From an uncultured Rhodobacterales bacterium (GTDB lineage: Bacteria > Pseudomonadota > Alphaproteobacteria > Rhodobacterales > Rhodobacteraceae): a stretch of DNA of 43,510 bases. Made by a program: the position numbers and the translations under genes. Under the pieces are notes generated by a model. That model was not told the origin of the DNA. It saw only the letters and a list, made by a program, of their open reading frames with translations, and made no database searches. This document shows positions 7,724 to 15,696 of this stretch, one piece after another. Every line of letters starts with the position of its first letter. Position 1 is the first letter of the stretch. The DNA lies in contig CAIQOV010000053.1 in assembly GCA_903873585.1 (NCBI GenBank), positions 1 through 43,510 of the forward strand, given 5' to 3'.

Positions 7724-8737
7724 TTACCGTTCGATGATAATTTTCAGGATCTGCGCGCGGTTTTCCACCCAATAGGGCAAGGCCGTGGCCGCTTGTGCAA
7801 AGGGGATGATCTTGGTGATCAAGGCATCACTCGCCGCGCCGCGCAGTTCTAGATAGCGGATCACGGCGGCAAAATCCTCGGGCAAAGCGTTGCGCGACCC
7901 TAAGATATCAAGCTCTTTGAGGTTGAAGAACTTGGTGTCATAGGTGACGGGGGCTTTGGAATAGCCGATATACACCACGCGGCCGCCAAAACAGGCCAGA
8001 TCAATCGCGCGGGTGAAGGTTTCGGGCAGGCCCACGGCTTCAATCACCACATCGGCCCCGTCGCCTTGGGTCAAGGCATCAATCTGGGCGTTCAGGTCGG
8101 GGTCGGCGGCGTTCAGGGCGTGGGTGGCGCCGTAAGCCATGGCTGCCTGCGCCTTTGGCCCGAAATCCACGGCAATCACCGTGGCCCCGCGCGCCGCAGC
8201 CCCCGCGATGGCCCCCATCCCGATCATCCCGCAGCCTAAGACCACCACACGGTCCGATGCCGTCACCTTTGCCCGCGCCACGGCGTGAAAGCCCACCGAC
8301 AAAGGTTCAACCAAGGCCAAATGGCGCGGGGCGAGCGTGTCGTTCAACATCAGCTTGCCATAAGGCAGCACGATCCGCTCACACAGCCCACCGTTTTGCT
8401 GCACGCCCAAGGTGCGGTTATAGCGGCAGGCGTTTGTCTTGCCCTTGCGACACGAAGAACACGCCCCGCAGGCGGTATAGGGCATCACGATCACCCGCCG
8501 CCCTGAAGCGTAATCCGCGGGCACATCGCGGCCCGCTTGCAATATCACCGCGCCAATCTCGTGGCCCGGAATGCGCGGAAAGCTGACCAAGGGGTTAAGG
8601 CCGGTAAAGGTGGCCAGATCCGATCCGCACAGACCGACATGGCGCACATCCAGCAACACCTGATCGTCACCAAGGGTTGGTTCCGCCACCGTCTGAAAGG
8701 CCGTCAGCCCCACCTTTTCAATCACCAACGCATCCAT
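7724..8737 (-). CDS. Zinc-dependent dehydrogenase, LgoD/RspB-like (candidate L-galactonate 5-dehydrogenase)
   Basis: A 337-residue medium-chain dehydrogenase. Catalytic zinc ligands are Cys37 (CGSD) and His59-Glu60 (GHE); structural zinc ligands are Cys89, 92, 95 and 103. The NAD-binding fold starts at VVVLGCGMIGMGA. Overall it resembles RspB and E. coli LgoD (YjjN), which oxidises L-galactonate to D-tagaturonate. That reaction fits exactly with uxaB 9 bases downstream and with a divergent lactonase gene, and is the reason for the substrate proposal. Other sugar-acid or polyol oxidations remain possible. It starts at ATG 8737 and shares a 202-base divergent promoter region with the lactonase. 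Confidence 0.82.
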   Translation of the reverse strand: MDALVIEKVGLTAFQTVAEPTLGDDQVLLDVRHVGLCGSDLATFTGLNPLVSFPRIPGHEIGAVILQAGRDVPADYASGRRVIVMPYTACGACSSCRKGKTNACRYNRTLGVQQNGGLCERIVLPYGKLMLNDTLAPRHLALVEPLSVGFHAVARAKVTASDRVVVLGCGMIGMGAIAGAAARGATVIAVDFGPKAQAAMAYGATHALNAADPDLNAQIDALTQGDGADVVIEAVGLPETFTRAIDLACFGGRVVYIGYSKAPVTYDTKFFNLKELDILGSRNALPEDFAAVIRYLELRGAASDALITKIIPFAQAATALPYWVENRAQILKIIIER

Positions 8738-8939
8738 GGCAGGCCCTTTTGCATCACTCTATGCGGCCGCATCATCGCCCGCTGCGCCAAGATTGCAACC
8801 GCTGATCTTGGGCCAGCCAAGCGACGGTTACGAAATTAGGCTATACAGCCCCCCCGTTTCATTCCATGATATTTCCGCTGCAGGAAGGAGCCTTCAGCCC
8901 ATCTTGACCGCCGCGCCATCGGCGCGCAGGGAGCTTTCT
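8738..8939. promoter_or_regulatory. Divergent promoter region with a 12-bp palindrome
   Basis: This gap separates the zinc dehydrogenase (minus) from the lactonase (plus). It contains the perfect palindrome ATGCGGCCGCAT at 8761-8772 and TTGCAACCG at 8793-8801, which recalls a LacI-family half-site; TTGCAAC recurs upstream of the LacI-type regulator gene near 10911. Either could be the operator, but neither is proven. The ribosome site for the lactonase is AGGGAG at 8928-8933. Confidence 0.35.
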
Positions 8940-9857
8940 ATGACACAGCCACAATATCAAATCGACGACGCGCGTTTTGGGTTTTTGACCGTTGGGTCAT
9001 CCAGTCTTGAAAAGCTCTACGGCGGGTGTCGTTGGGCCGAAGGCCCCGTGTGGTTCAACGATCTGGGCTGTTTGTTGTGGAGCGATATTCCCAACCAACG
9101 CATCCTGCGCTACGCGGCCAATCCGCTAGACGGCCAAGGCGTTTCTGTGTTTCGCAGCCAATCCAACTTTGCCAACGGCCATACCCGTGACGGGCAGGGG
9201 CGGTTGGTGTCGTGCGAACACGGCGCGCGCCGTGTGACGCGGACCGAGATTGACGGGTCAATCACCGTGCTGGCCGACCAGTACAAAGGCAAGCGGCTGA
9301 ACTCTCCCAACGATGTGATCGTCCACTCCGATGGGTCGATTTGGTTCACCGATCCGACCTATGGCATCATGTCAGATTACGAGGGCTACCGCGCAACGCC
9401 CGAACAACCCGTGCACGGGGTTTACCGCATAGACACATCGGGCCAGATCACGCTGGTGGCCGATGACTTCGCCCAGCCCAACGGCTTGGTCTTTTCGCCG
9501 GATGAAAGCAAACTGTATATCGCCGACAGCGCCTTTAGCCACGACGCCTCTTTTCCGCGCCATATTCGGGTGTTTGATGTGGCGGGGGGCAAACTGTCCA
9601 ACGGGCGAGTCTTTGCCCAGATCGACAACGGTCTGCCCGATGGCATCCGCATAGATGTCGAGGGCAATCTTTGGTCAAGTGCCGGTGACGGCGTGCATTG
9701 CTTTGCCCCTGATGGCACGCGTTTGGGCAAGATCTTTGTGCCTGAAACCGTCGCGAACCTGACCTTTGGCGGGCCAATGCGCAACCGGTTGTTTATCACG
9801 GCCACCTCGTCACTGTATTCGATCTACGTCGCCGCCACCGGGGCGCAGCGGCCGTAA
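8940..9857 (+). CDS. SMP-30/gluconolactonase/LRE-family lactonase
   Basis: A 305-residue six-bladed beta-propeller of the SMP-30 family, which opens aldonolactones to aldonic acids using one divalent metal. Expected metal ligands are visible: Glu34 in AEGPVW, Asn in LNSPNDV, and Asp in GLPDGIRID; QPNGLVFSPDE is another family signature. The ATG at 8940 follows AGGGAG; longer in-frame starts back to 8736 lie in the divergent promoter. In context it would make the sugar acid (perhaps L-galactonate) used by the LgoD-like enzyme. It has no signal peptide, so it acts in the cytoplasm. It ends 7 bases from the convergent regulator gene. Confidence 0.87.
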   Translation: MTQPQYQIDDARFGFLTVGSSSLEKLYGGCRWAEGPVWFNDLGCLLWSDIPNQRILRYAANPLDGQGVSVFRSQSNFANGHTRDGQGRLVSCEHGARRVTRTEIDGSITVLADQYKGKRLNSPNDVIVHSDGSIWFTDPTYGIMSDYEGYRATPEQPVHGVYRIDTSGQITLVADDFAQPNGLVFSPDESKLYIADSAFSHDASFPRHIRVFDVAGGKLSNGRVFAQIDNGLPDGIRIDVEGNLWSSAGDGVHCFAPDGTRLGKIFVPETVANLTFGGPMRNRLFITATSSLYSIYVAATGAQRP

Positions 9858-9864
9858 ATCTGCG

Positions 9865-10881
9865 TCACAGCAAAGGGATCGGGCAGGCGATGCTGATCTC
9901 GGTATCCTCGATGGTGGTCGCGGGGTCGATCCAGCGGTAATGCTTGCCAAAATGCAGCGCCACACGGCGGGCGTCTTGGCGAAAGCTGTGGTGGATCACA
10001 AAGCTGACCTGCCCCGATTTCAGCAATTCGGTGTTCGTGCGATCAAGGTCATGGGCGGCGAAGACAGCGATCTTGCGGCCTGTGGCGGCAAAGGCTTGTA
10101 AGATGGCCGTATTGCCGCCGCCGATGGAATAAACGCAGCTAATGTCGGGGTGATCTTGCAGCGCTTGCCCGATCAATTCCCCCGTGGCACGGTTGACCCC
10201 GAAGCCTTCTGATACGGTGGTCATCGCCAAATGCGGGGCGTGTTGGGCCAAATACCCCGCAAAGCCCACACGCCGCGCCTCTTCGCCTTCAAAGGCCAGA
10301 CTGGACAGGGTGATCAACACCCGCGCGGGCTGGGGCGGGGCCATGCGGCTAAGCAAATAGGCCGCCGTCGCCCCCGCGCGGGTGTTTTGCATGCCCACAT
10401 AGGCCAGCCGCAGCGGAGCTGCGACATCGGTCACATAGGTGACAACCGGAATTTTGCGCGCTGCAAGATCGGCAAGGCAGGCCGCGATCCCCGCTGTGGC
10501 AGGCGCTTTTAGCACAATGCCCTGCGTGCCCCGCCTTGCAATAGAGCGCAGCAGGGCGACAATCTCGCGCTCTTCCATCACCTCGGCCAGATGGAAGCGG
10601 GCGCGAAAGGGGGCGGGGCGCATCAGGGGCAGTTCGGCTTCAAACGCCGCGCGCACGGCGGTCGAGAACCGCTCTGGCGCTTGCATCACAATATCCAGCG
10701 TCACACGCTTTTCACCCAACAGGCTGGCTGCGTGCTGGCGGTGCAACTCATCCTGCGCGGCTTGCACCCTTACACGGGTCAGCGCGCGCACATGGGCACG
10801 CTCATGCATAACGCGGTCAACCGTGGTCAAACTAAGCCCCGCCTGATGCGCGATTTCTTTGAGGGTGAATTTCAGCTCCAT
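9865..10881 (-). CDS. LacI-family transcriptional regulator
   Basis: A 338-residue regulator: an N-terminal helix-turn-helix (about residues 6-26, around FTLKEIAHQAGLSLTTVDRV) followed by a periplasmic-binding-protein-like sensor domain with GIVLKAPATAG and CVYSIGGGN. The ATG at 10881 puts the helix-turn-helix at the usual place; an upstream in-frame extension would cross the divergent promoter and is rejected. It lies between the lactonase (convergent) and the dioxygenase/SDR pair (divergent, 91-base gap), so it probably senses a sugar acid and controls one or both sides. Repressor or activator mode cannot be decided from sequence. Confidence 0.88.
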   Translation of the reverse strand: MELKFTLKEIAHQAGLSLTTVDRVMHERAHVRALTRVRVQAAQDELHRQHAASLLGEKRVTLDIVMQAPERFSTAVRAAFEAELPLMRPAPFRARFHLAEVMEEREIVALLRSIARRGTQGIVLKAPATAGIAACLADLAARKIPVVTYVTDVAAPLRLAYVGMQNTRAGATAAYLLSRMAPPQPARVLITLSSLAFEGEEARRVGFAGYLAQHAPHLAMTTVSEGFGVNRATGELIGQALQDHPDISCVYSIGGGNTAILQAFAATGRKIAVFAAHDLDRTNTELLKSGQVSFVIHHSFRQDARRVALHFGKHYRWIDPATTIEDTEISIACPIPLL

Positions 10882-10972
10882 TTTCGCATTTGAGGTGTTT
10901 TTGAGGGGATTTGCAACTATCGCGCAGACCTTCCTTTCGGCAGTCATAACCAACCCCAAACCGGAGCCTGAT
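10882..10972. promoter_or_regulatory. Divergent promoter region of the LacI-type regulator and dioxygenase
   Basis: This is a 91-base gap between two divergent starts. TTGCAAC near 10911 also occurs upstream of the lactonase (8793) and could be a shared operator half-site. A GGAG sequence at about 10962 is the ribosome site for the dioxygenase ATG at 10973. No strong inverted repeat is visible. Confidence 0.35.
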
Positions 10973-12139
10973 ATGACCCGCACCACCCCCAACCGCCCCC
11001 CCGTTTGGCTAAACGCTGACAGCGGCGATTTTGAAACTTTCCGCCAGATCGTTTCTCAAACCGCCGACCCCGCCGATACGCCCTTGGCAAGCGCGGTGGT
11101 GCGCAACATTCCAATCTATGACGGCGCACAGGTCGATGCGGCAGCCCTGCACCCCACCCGCCGCCAAGCCTTGATGGAGGAATGGGCCCATGTTTTCGCC
11201 CATGGCGCAGGGATTTTGGTGATCAAACAGGGAGTGGCCGATCACAGCGTGATTGACCGCGCCTCAACCGTGTTTGACCAGATCATCGCCGATGAAAAGC
11301 GCGCGGCCAAAGGCGGCGGCGATCACTTTGCCAAACCGGGGGCCAATGACCGCATCTGGAACTCGTTAGAAAAGCATTGTCTGGCAGACCCTGCCAATTT
11401 TGCCGCTTATTACAGCTCGCATAGCATAGCCCTTGCGTCAGAAGCGTGGCTTGGGCCAGCCTATCAAATGACAGCGCAGGTCAACCGTGTGAATCCGGGT
11501 GGCGCGGCGCAAACCCCGCACCGCGACTATCATCTGGGCTTTATGAGCGGCGCGCGTATGGCGCAGTTTCCCGCCCATATTCACGCCGTATCCCCCACGC
11601 TAACCTTGCAAGGGGCCGTGGCGCATTGCGATATGCCGGTTGAGACGGGGCCGACGATGCTGCTGCCCTTCTCGCAGCAATTCTTCGAAGGCTATCTGGC
11701 CTTCTCACGGCCAGAGTTTCAGGCCCATTTCGCCGCCCATTATGTGCAATTGCCGCTGCAAAAGGGCGATCTGGTGTTCTTTAACCCCGCTGTCATGCAC
11801 GGGGCTGGCACCAACCACACCACCGACCGCTTTCGCATGGTGAACCTGCTGCAAGTCTCGTCCGCCTTTGGCCGCGCGATGGAGACGGTGAACCGCAGCC
11901 GCATGGTGCGCGCGCTGTATCCTGTGCTGCGCGCCACGTCAGGGCTGACCCTAGACAACGTCATTGCGTCTACGGCAGAGGGCTATCCTTTCCCCACCAA
12001 CCTAGACAGCAACCCGCCGGTGGGTGGCATGGCCCCCAAAACCCAAGCCGATTACCTGCGCCAAGCCTTAAGCGCGGGGCAGCCAGAGGCAGAGTTTTTC
12101 CTGACCCTCGAAGCGCTTGATCAAAAGAACAAATCCTAA
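10973..12139 (+). CDS. Phytanoyl-CoA dioxygenase-family Fe(II)/2-oxoglutarate oxygenase
   Basis: A 388-residue double-stranded beta-helix oxygenase. The iron triad is visible: His183-x-Asp185 in TPHRDYHLGF and His276 in VMHGAGTN. Arg286 or Arg288 in TDRFRMV should hold 2-oxoglutarate. Such enzymes hydroxylate small organic substrates using O2 and release CO2 and succinate. The long N-terminal helical part and ILVIKQGV resemble the DUF1479/YbiU branch. The ATG at 10973 follows GGAG at about 10962. It is followed after 10 bases by an SDR gene: hydroxylation by this enzyme and oxidation by the SDR is a natural pair. The substrate is unknown; the sugar-acid neighbours suggest a carbohydrate acid. 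Confidence 0.83.
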   Translation: MTRTTPNRPPVWLNADSGDFETFRQIVSQTADPADTPLASAVVRNIPIYDGAQVDAAALHPTRRQALMEEWAHVFAHGAGILVIKQGVADHSVIDRASTVFDQIIADEKRAAKGGGDHFAKPGANDRIWNSLEKHCLADPANFAAYYSSHSIALASEAWLGPAYQMTAQVNRVNPGGAAQTPHRDYHLGFMSGARMAQFPAHIHAVSPTLTLQGAVAHCDMPVETGPTMLLPFSQQFFEGYLAFSRPEFQAHFAAHYVQLPLQKGDLVFFNPAVMHGAGTNHTTDRFRMVNLLQVSSAFGRAMETVNRSRMVRALYPVLRATSGLTLDNVIASTAEGYPFPTNLDSNPPVGGMAPKTQADYLRQALSAGQPEAEFFLTLEALDQKNKS

Positions 12140-12149
12140 GGACGCCCAG

Positions 12150-12962
12150 ATGAACCGCATTGATGGAAAAATCGCCGTAATCACCGGCGGCACGCAAGGC
12201 TTGGGCGCTGCTATAGCGCGGCTGTTTGCCAAGGCGGGGGCTGCGGGCATTGCCATTGTGGGCCGCGATCAGGCCAAGGGCGATGCCTTGGCGCGCCAGA
12301 TCACCCAAGACAGCGGCGTGCCGGTGCAAATGATTGCCGCCGACTTGGGCGAGATCGGCGATGTGATGCGCGTGGTGTCAACCGCTTTTGCGCGCTTTGG
12401 CCAGATCGACATTTTGGTCAACGCCGCTGGCCTGACAGATCGGGGCAACCTGCTCAACACCTCGCCCGAGTTGTTTGACAAGATCTTTGCCGTGAACGTG
12501 CGCGCACCGTTTTTCCTGATGCAGGAAGCGGTCAAACATATGGCGCAGGGCAAAGGCGATGGGCGAATTGTGAACATCGGCTCGTCTTCCGCGCGCGCAG
12601 GCCAGCCGTTCTTGGCAGCCTATAGCGCGTCAAAAGGCGCGCTGGCTACCCTGACGCGCAACGCAGGCTTTGCCCTGATGCGCAACAAAGTGCGGGTCAA
12701 CCAGCTTGATATCGGCTGGATGCTGTCAGACCATGAAAAGAAGATCCAACTGGCCGAATCCGGTGACCCTGATTGGCAGGCCAAGGCCGAAGCGGGCCTG
12801 CCCTTTGGCCGATTGCTTGACCCCGAAGAAGTCGCCCGCGCCGTTTTGTGGCTGGCGTCAGAGGACAGCGGCATGATGACGGGATCGGTGGTGCATTTCG
12901 ACCAATCGGTCTGGGGCGGCTATGATGGCCAAGCGCCTTCCCCCGCCATGCGGTTGGAATAG
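12150..12962 (+). CDS. Short-chain dehydrogenase/reductase
   Basis: A 270-residue classical SDR. The cofactor motif is TGGTQGLG (12-19), followed by NAAG and the catalytic Ser in GSSSARAGQ with YSASK. An acidic residue typical of NAD(H) preference is not clear; IVGRDQAKG suggests either cofactor. The ATG at 12150 lies 10 bases after the dioxygenase stop, with AAGGA just upstream, so the two genes form an operon. It probably oxidises the hydroxyl formed or used in the same pathway. The C-terminal half is a little longer than in the shortest SDRs but within the usual range. Confidence 0.88.
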   Translation: MNRIDGKIAVITGGTQGLGAAIARLFAKAGAAGIAIVGRDQAKGDALARQITQDSGVPVQMIAADLGEIGDVMRVVSTAFARFGQIDILVNAAGLTDRGNLLNTSPELFDKIFAVNVRAPFFLMQEAVKHMAQGKGDGRIVNIGSSSARAGQPFLAAYSASKGALATLTRNAGFALMRNKVRVNQLDIGWMLSDHEKKIQLAESGDPDWQAKAEAGLPFGRLLDPEEVARAVLWLASEDSGMMTGSVVHFDQSVWGGYDGQAPSPAMRLE

Positions 12963-12982
12963 GGGCGCGCATAACGCGCCCC
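12962..12982. terminator. Hairpin between convergent genes
   Basis: GGGGCGCG (12962-12969) pairs with CGCGCCCC (12975-12982) around a 5-base loop. It lies at the SDR stop and 8 bases from the end of the convergent AA_synth gene. There is no T-run, but the position suits a bidirectional terminator. Confidence 0.5.
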
Positions 12983-12989
12983 CAAATCC

Positions 12990-13595
12990 TTACACACCCG
13001 CAGGGTTTTCCACATCGGCCCCAATCGCCGCCAAATCGGCATAACGGTCCCCAATGCGGTGATGCGGGCGCCCACCGGTAGAGGCCCCAAGGGCTACAAC
13101 CAGTTCGTCATGCGCCGGCGCATCGGGGATTGAAAACTGCACGGTCAGATAGTGCGAGCGTCGACCGCCATCGTTCTTATCCATCAGCGGAATCTGGATC
13201 TGCGTGTTGGCCGGACCGCGCCCGTTGGTGAAGCCCAGATAGGTCTTGGCCCCCACTGCCTCGCGGTAGAAATTGCCAAACCGCAGGGTGTGGATCAAGG
13301 CTGATCCGTGTTCAAGCTCGGCATCGGTGCCCGCCATCGACGCTTTGCCATAAGCCTCAATCGCGTCGCCCGATCCGGCGAGGGCCACCAGCATATCAGT
13401 CAGCATCTTGCCCAAAACGGGGGCGATGCGGGTGATTTCAGGCGACAGGTCTTGCACAAAGCCGCGCCCGTGCCACGGGTTTTTCACCACAGCCGCCACG
13501 CCGATCATGCGCAGCGGCGGGTCAGCGGGGCGCTGGCCTTCGCGGTAGATGATTTCGTCATAGGTCACGACCTTGCGCAATTCGGGAAACATCAT
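12990..13595 (-). CDS. Amino acid synthesis (AA_synth, PF06684/DUF1185) family protein
   Basis: A 201-residue member of the AA_synth family, recognised by RKVVTYDEIIYREG, RMIGVAAVVKNPWHGRGFVQDLS, YGKASMAG, ELEHGSALIH and GGRPHHRIGD. Known structures of the family show a variant of the Bacillus chorismate-mutase fold, also related to RidA-like trimers; the biochemical role is not established despite the name. It is the last gene of an operon with RidA, an alpha/beta hydrolase and the CoA-transferase/flavin-reductase fusion. In this setting it may handle an unstable imine, carbamate or amide intermediate. Two adjacent ATGs (13595 and 13592) follow AGGAGA; either could be used. Confidence 0.85.
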   Translation of the reverse strand: MMFPELRKVVTYDEIIYREGQRPADPPLRMIGVAAVVKNPWHGRGFVQDLSPEITRIAPVLGKMLTDMLVALAGSGDAIEAYGKASMAGTDAELEHGSALIHTLRFGNFYREAVGAKTYLGFTNGRGPANTQIQIPLMDKNDGGRRSHYLTVQFSIPDAPAHDELVVALGASTGGRPHHRIGDRYADLAAIGADVENPAGV

Positions 13596-13605
13596 CTTCT
13601 CCTGT

Positions 13606-15696
13606 TCAGGCCCCGCTCAGGCGGCGCACTTTTCCTTCGGTTTCATTGCCCTGATAGATGCCAAACTCGCCACTTTGGGTTTCATCCGCGTAGCGTTGCA
13701 GCATGCTGCGTTCGGCTGGATTGCGCATGGCGGCCCAATCCAAGGTGGTCAGCGGGCAAAACGCCATGCCCTTGGGGGCGGGGCCTTGCACCTGACCGTG
13801 GTAATAGATGCCGTGGCTGGCTTTGGCGCGATCTTCAAAGACCGCATAAAGGAATTCGACATCGGCGTGCAAGCCTAGGGCGGTCAGGCGGCTGCGCAAA
13901 CGGTCAATGCCGGGGTTGGGGTGGGGCGACAGGGGCAGGGTCAAACCGCCGTCGGCTGCCACCTCCATCAGAACCGCACCGTCCTGCAGCAGCACCGCGC
14001 CCACGCTGGCCCCCGCTGTCGATGCGACCGCCTGCACCAGTTGCGCATCCGCCTCGACCGAGAAGTAGCGGCCACGGTAATACCCCAAGGGCGCGCCTTC
14101 GCCTGTGACAAATTCGACCACACGGCCAATCAGCACCAGATGGTCGCCCGCATCAACCAAGCGGTCGGGCACGCAGACAAACTGCGCCAAAGACCCGTCC
14201 AGCAGCGGCACATGGCCCGCGCCTTCGTGCCAAGCGCAGCGCTGGAACTTGTCCACTTCGCGTGAGGCGAAGAGCGCCGACAGAGCCTGTTGATCTTGGC
14301 CCAGAATGTTCACCCCGAAATGATCGGCCTGCATGAAGGTTTCACACGAATGCGCCGTTTTGGCCAAGCAAACCAACAGCAATGGCGGGTCGAGTGAGAC
14401 CGAGGTGAACGAATTCGCCGTAAACCCGCGCGGCGTGCCATCGGCTTGGCGGGCCGTTAGCACCGTCACCCCCGTGGCAAAACGCCCAAAGGCATCGCGC
14501 AACTGGCGCGGATCAATGGCGGGCTGCGGGGATAGGAAATCTTGCGCTGACTGTGCGCCCAAGCGGGCGGGGGTGGCGGGCGCAGGGCTGGGATTGGCCG
14601 AAAACCGCAGCGGCGTGGCCGCAACCCGCCAAGGCCGCAACCCCGCCTCGGCATGGGGTACAGTGGCGATCATGCCGCGCGCGGCGACATGGGGGTCGGC
14701 GAAAATGTCGGCGACCGAGTTGACAGGGCCAAAGGGCACCAAGCCGCCCAGCACCGCGCTTAATTCTGCCTTGGTCAGCGCGGCGGCCCATTCGGCCACC
14801 ATCGCATTCAGCACCCCCGCATGAATGCGCCGCGCACCGCGTGTGGCAAAGCGCGGGTCGGTGGCCAAATCACCCTGCCCCATCGCCCGCGCCAAGGCGC
14901 GCCAAAAGGCGTCGTCCACAATGCCAATCGCTACATGGCCATCTTTGGCCGCAAAGATGCCAAAAGGGGCCAGCAGAGGGTGGGCGTTGCCTTCAGGGGC
15001 GGGAATGGAACCGTCAAAATCGTGCTGATAGATCAAGCGTTCACACAGGCTGATCATCGCGTCATACATGGCGATGTCCAAGAACTGCCCGCGCCCTGTT
15101 GCCTCGGCCTGCCGCAAGGCGGCCATAATGCCAAAAGCCATCAGCGCGCCGGCAAAGACATCGCCAATGCCGGGGCCAACCTTGGTCGGATGGGCAGCAT
15201 CCGCCCCCGTCACCCCGATCAACCCGCCCATGGCTTGGGCCACCACATCGTAAGACGGCCAATCCGCATAGGGGCTTGCCCCCGAAGACGGATCACCAAA
15301 GCCCCTGATCGCCGCATGAACCAAACGAGGATTGGCGGCTGACAGTACGGCGTAAGACAGGCCCAGCCTGTCCATCACCCCGGGTCGGAAGTTTTCCACC
15401 AACACATCCGCGGTTTTGACCAAGGCCAACAGGTCAGCGCGCCCTGCTTCAGCCTTCAAATCCAGCACAATGCTTTTCTTCGACCGGTTCAGGCTGACAA
15501 AATACCCCGCCCAGTCGTGGTTCGGGTCATCATCGCGGAAAGGGCCGTTGGTGCGACTGCTGTCGCCCTCGGCCGGTTCGATCTTGATCACTTCCGCGCC
15601 CTGATCGGCCAGCATCATGGTGCAATAGGGGCCAGACAGCATCCGGCTAAGGTCAAGCACCCGCAGGCCCGACAGGATGCCTTTTGCGTCAGTCAT
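13606..15696 (-). CDS. Fusion: CaiB/BaiF CoA-transferase + flavin reductase + C-terminal domain
   Basis: A single 696-residue frame with three parts. Residues 1-390 form a CaiB/BaiF (class III) CoA-transferase: LRVLDLSRMLSGPYC, ADQGAEVIKIEP, LVENFRPGV, and the likely catalytic Asp179 in GPGIGDVFAG. Residues about 393-550 form a flavin reductase: FATGVTVLTA, TANSFTSVSLDPP, FGVNIL and GDHLVLIGRV. Residues 551-696 are an uncharacterised tail (GIYQGNETEG near its end) that I recall at the end of some two-component flavin reductases. The fusion joins CoA chemistry to reduced-flavin supply, presumably for the LLM monooxygenase encoded at 18634-19665. The start overlaps the hydrolase gene by 8 bases. 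I see no frameshift at the junction. Confidence 0.88.
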   Translation of the reverse strand: MTDAKGILSGLRVLDLSRMLSGPYCTMMLADQGAEVIKIEPAEGDSSRTNGPFRDDDPNHDWAGYFVSLNRSKKSIVLDLKAEAGRADLLALVKTADVLVENFRPGVMDRLGLSYAVLSAANPRLVHAAIRGFGDPSSGASPYADWPSYDVVAQAMGGLIGVTGADAAHPTKVGPGIGDVFAGALMAFGIMAALRQAEATGRGQFLDIAMYDAMISLCERLIYQHDFDGSIPAPEGNAHPLLAPFGIFAAKDGHVAIGIVDDAFWRALARAMGQGDLATDPRFATRGARRIHAGVLNAMVAEWAAALTKAELSAVLGGLVPFGPVNSVADIFADPHVAARGMIATVPHAEAGLRPWRVAATPLRFSANPSPAPATPARLGAQSAQDFLSPQPAIDPRQLRDAFGRFATGVTVLTARQADGTPRGFTANSFTSVSLDPPLLLVCLAKTAHSCETFMQADHFGVNILGQDQQALSALFASREVDKFQRCAWHEGAGHVPLLDGSLAQFVCVPDRLVDAGDHLVLIGRVVEFVTGEGAPLGYYRGRYFSVEADAQLVQAVASTAGASVGAVLLQDGAVLMEVAADGGLTLPLSPHPNPGIDRLRSRLTALGLHADVEFLYAVFEDRAKASHGIYYHGQVQGPAPKGMAFCPLTTLDWAAMRNPAERSMLQRYADETQSGEFGIYQGNETEGKVRRLSGA

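Noticed and set aside
10973-12139. Reading the PhyH-type dioxygenase as gamma-butyrobetaine hydroxylase, linking the two catabolic loci.
   Set aside because: The iron motif spacing and overall likeness fit PhyH/DUF1479 and not the gamma-butyrobetaine hydroxylase/TauD group, and the gene is in an operon with an SDR beside sugar-acid genes.
13308-14108. A 266-codon + strand frame antisense to the AA_synth and fusion genes.
   Set aside because: It is rich in Arg, Pro and Gly, as shadow frames are, and crosses two confidently called genes.
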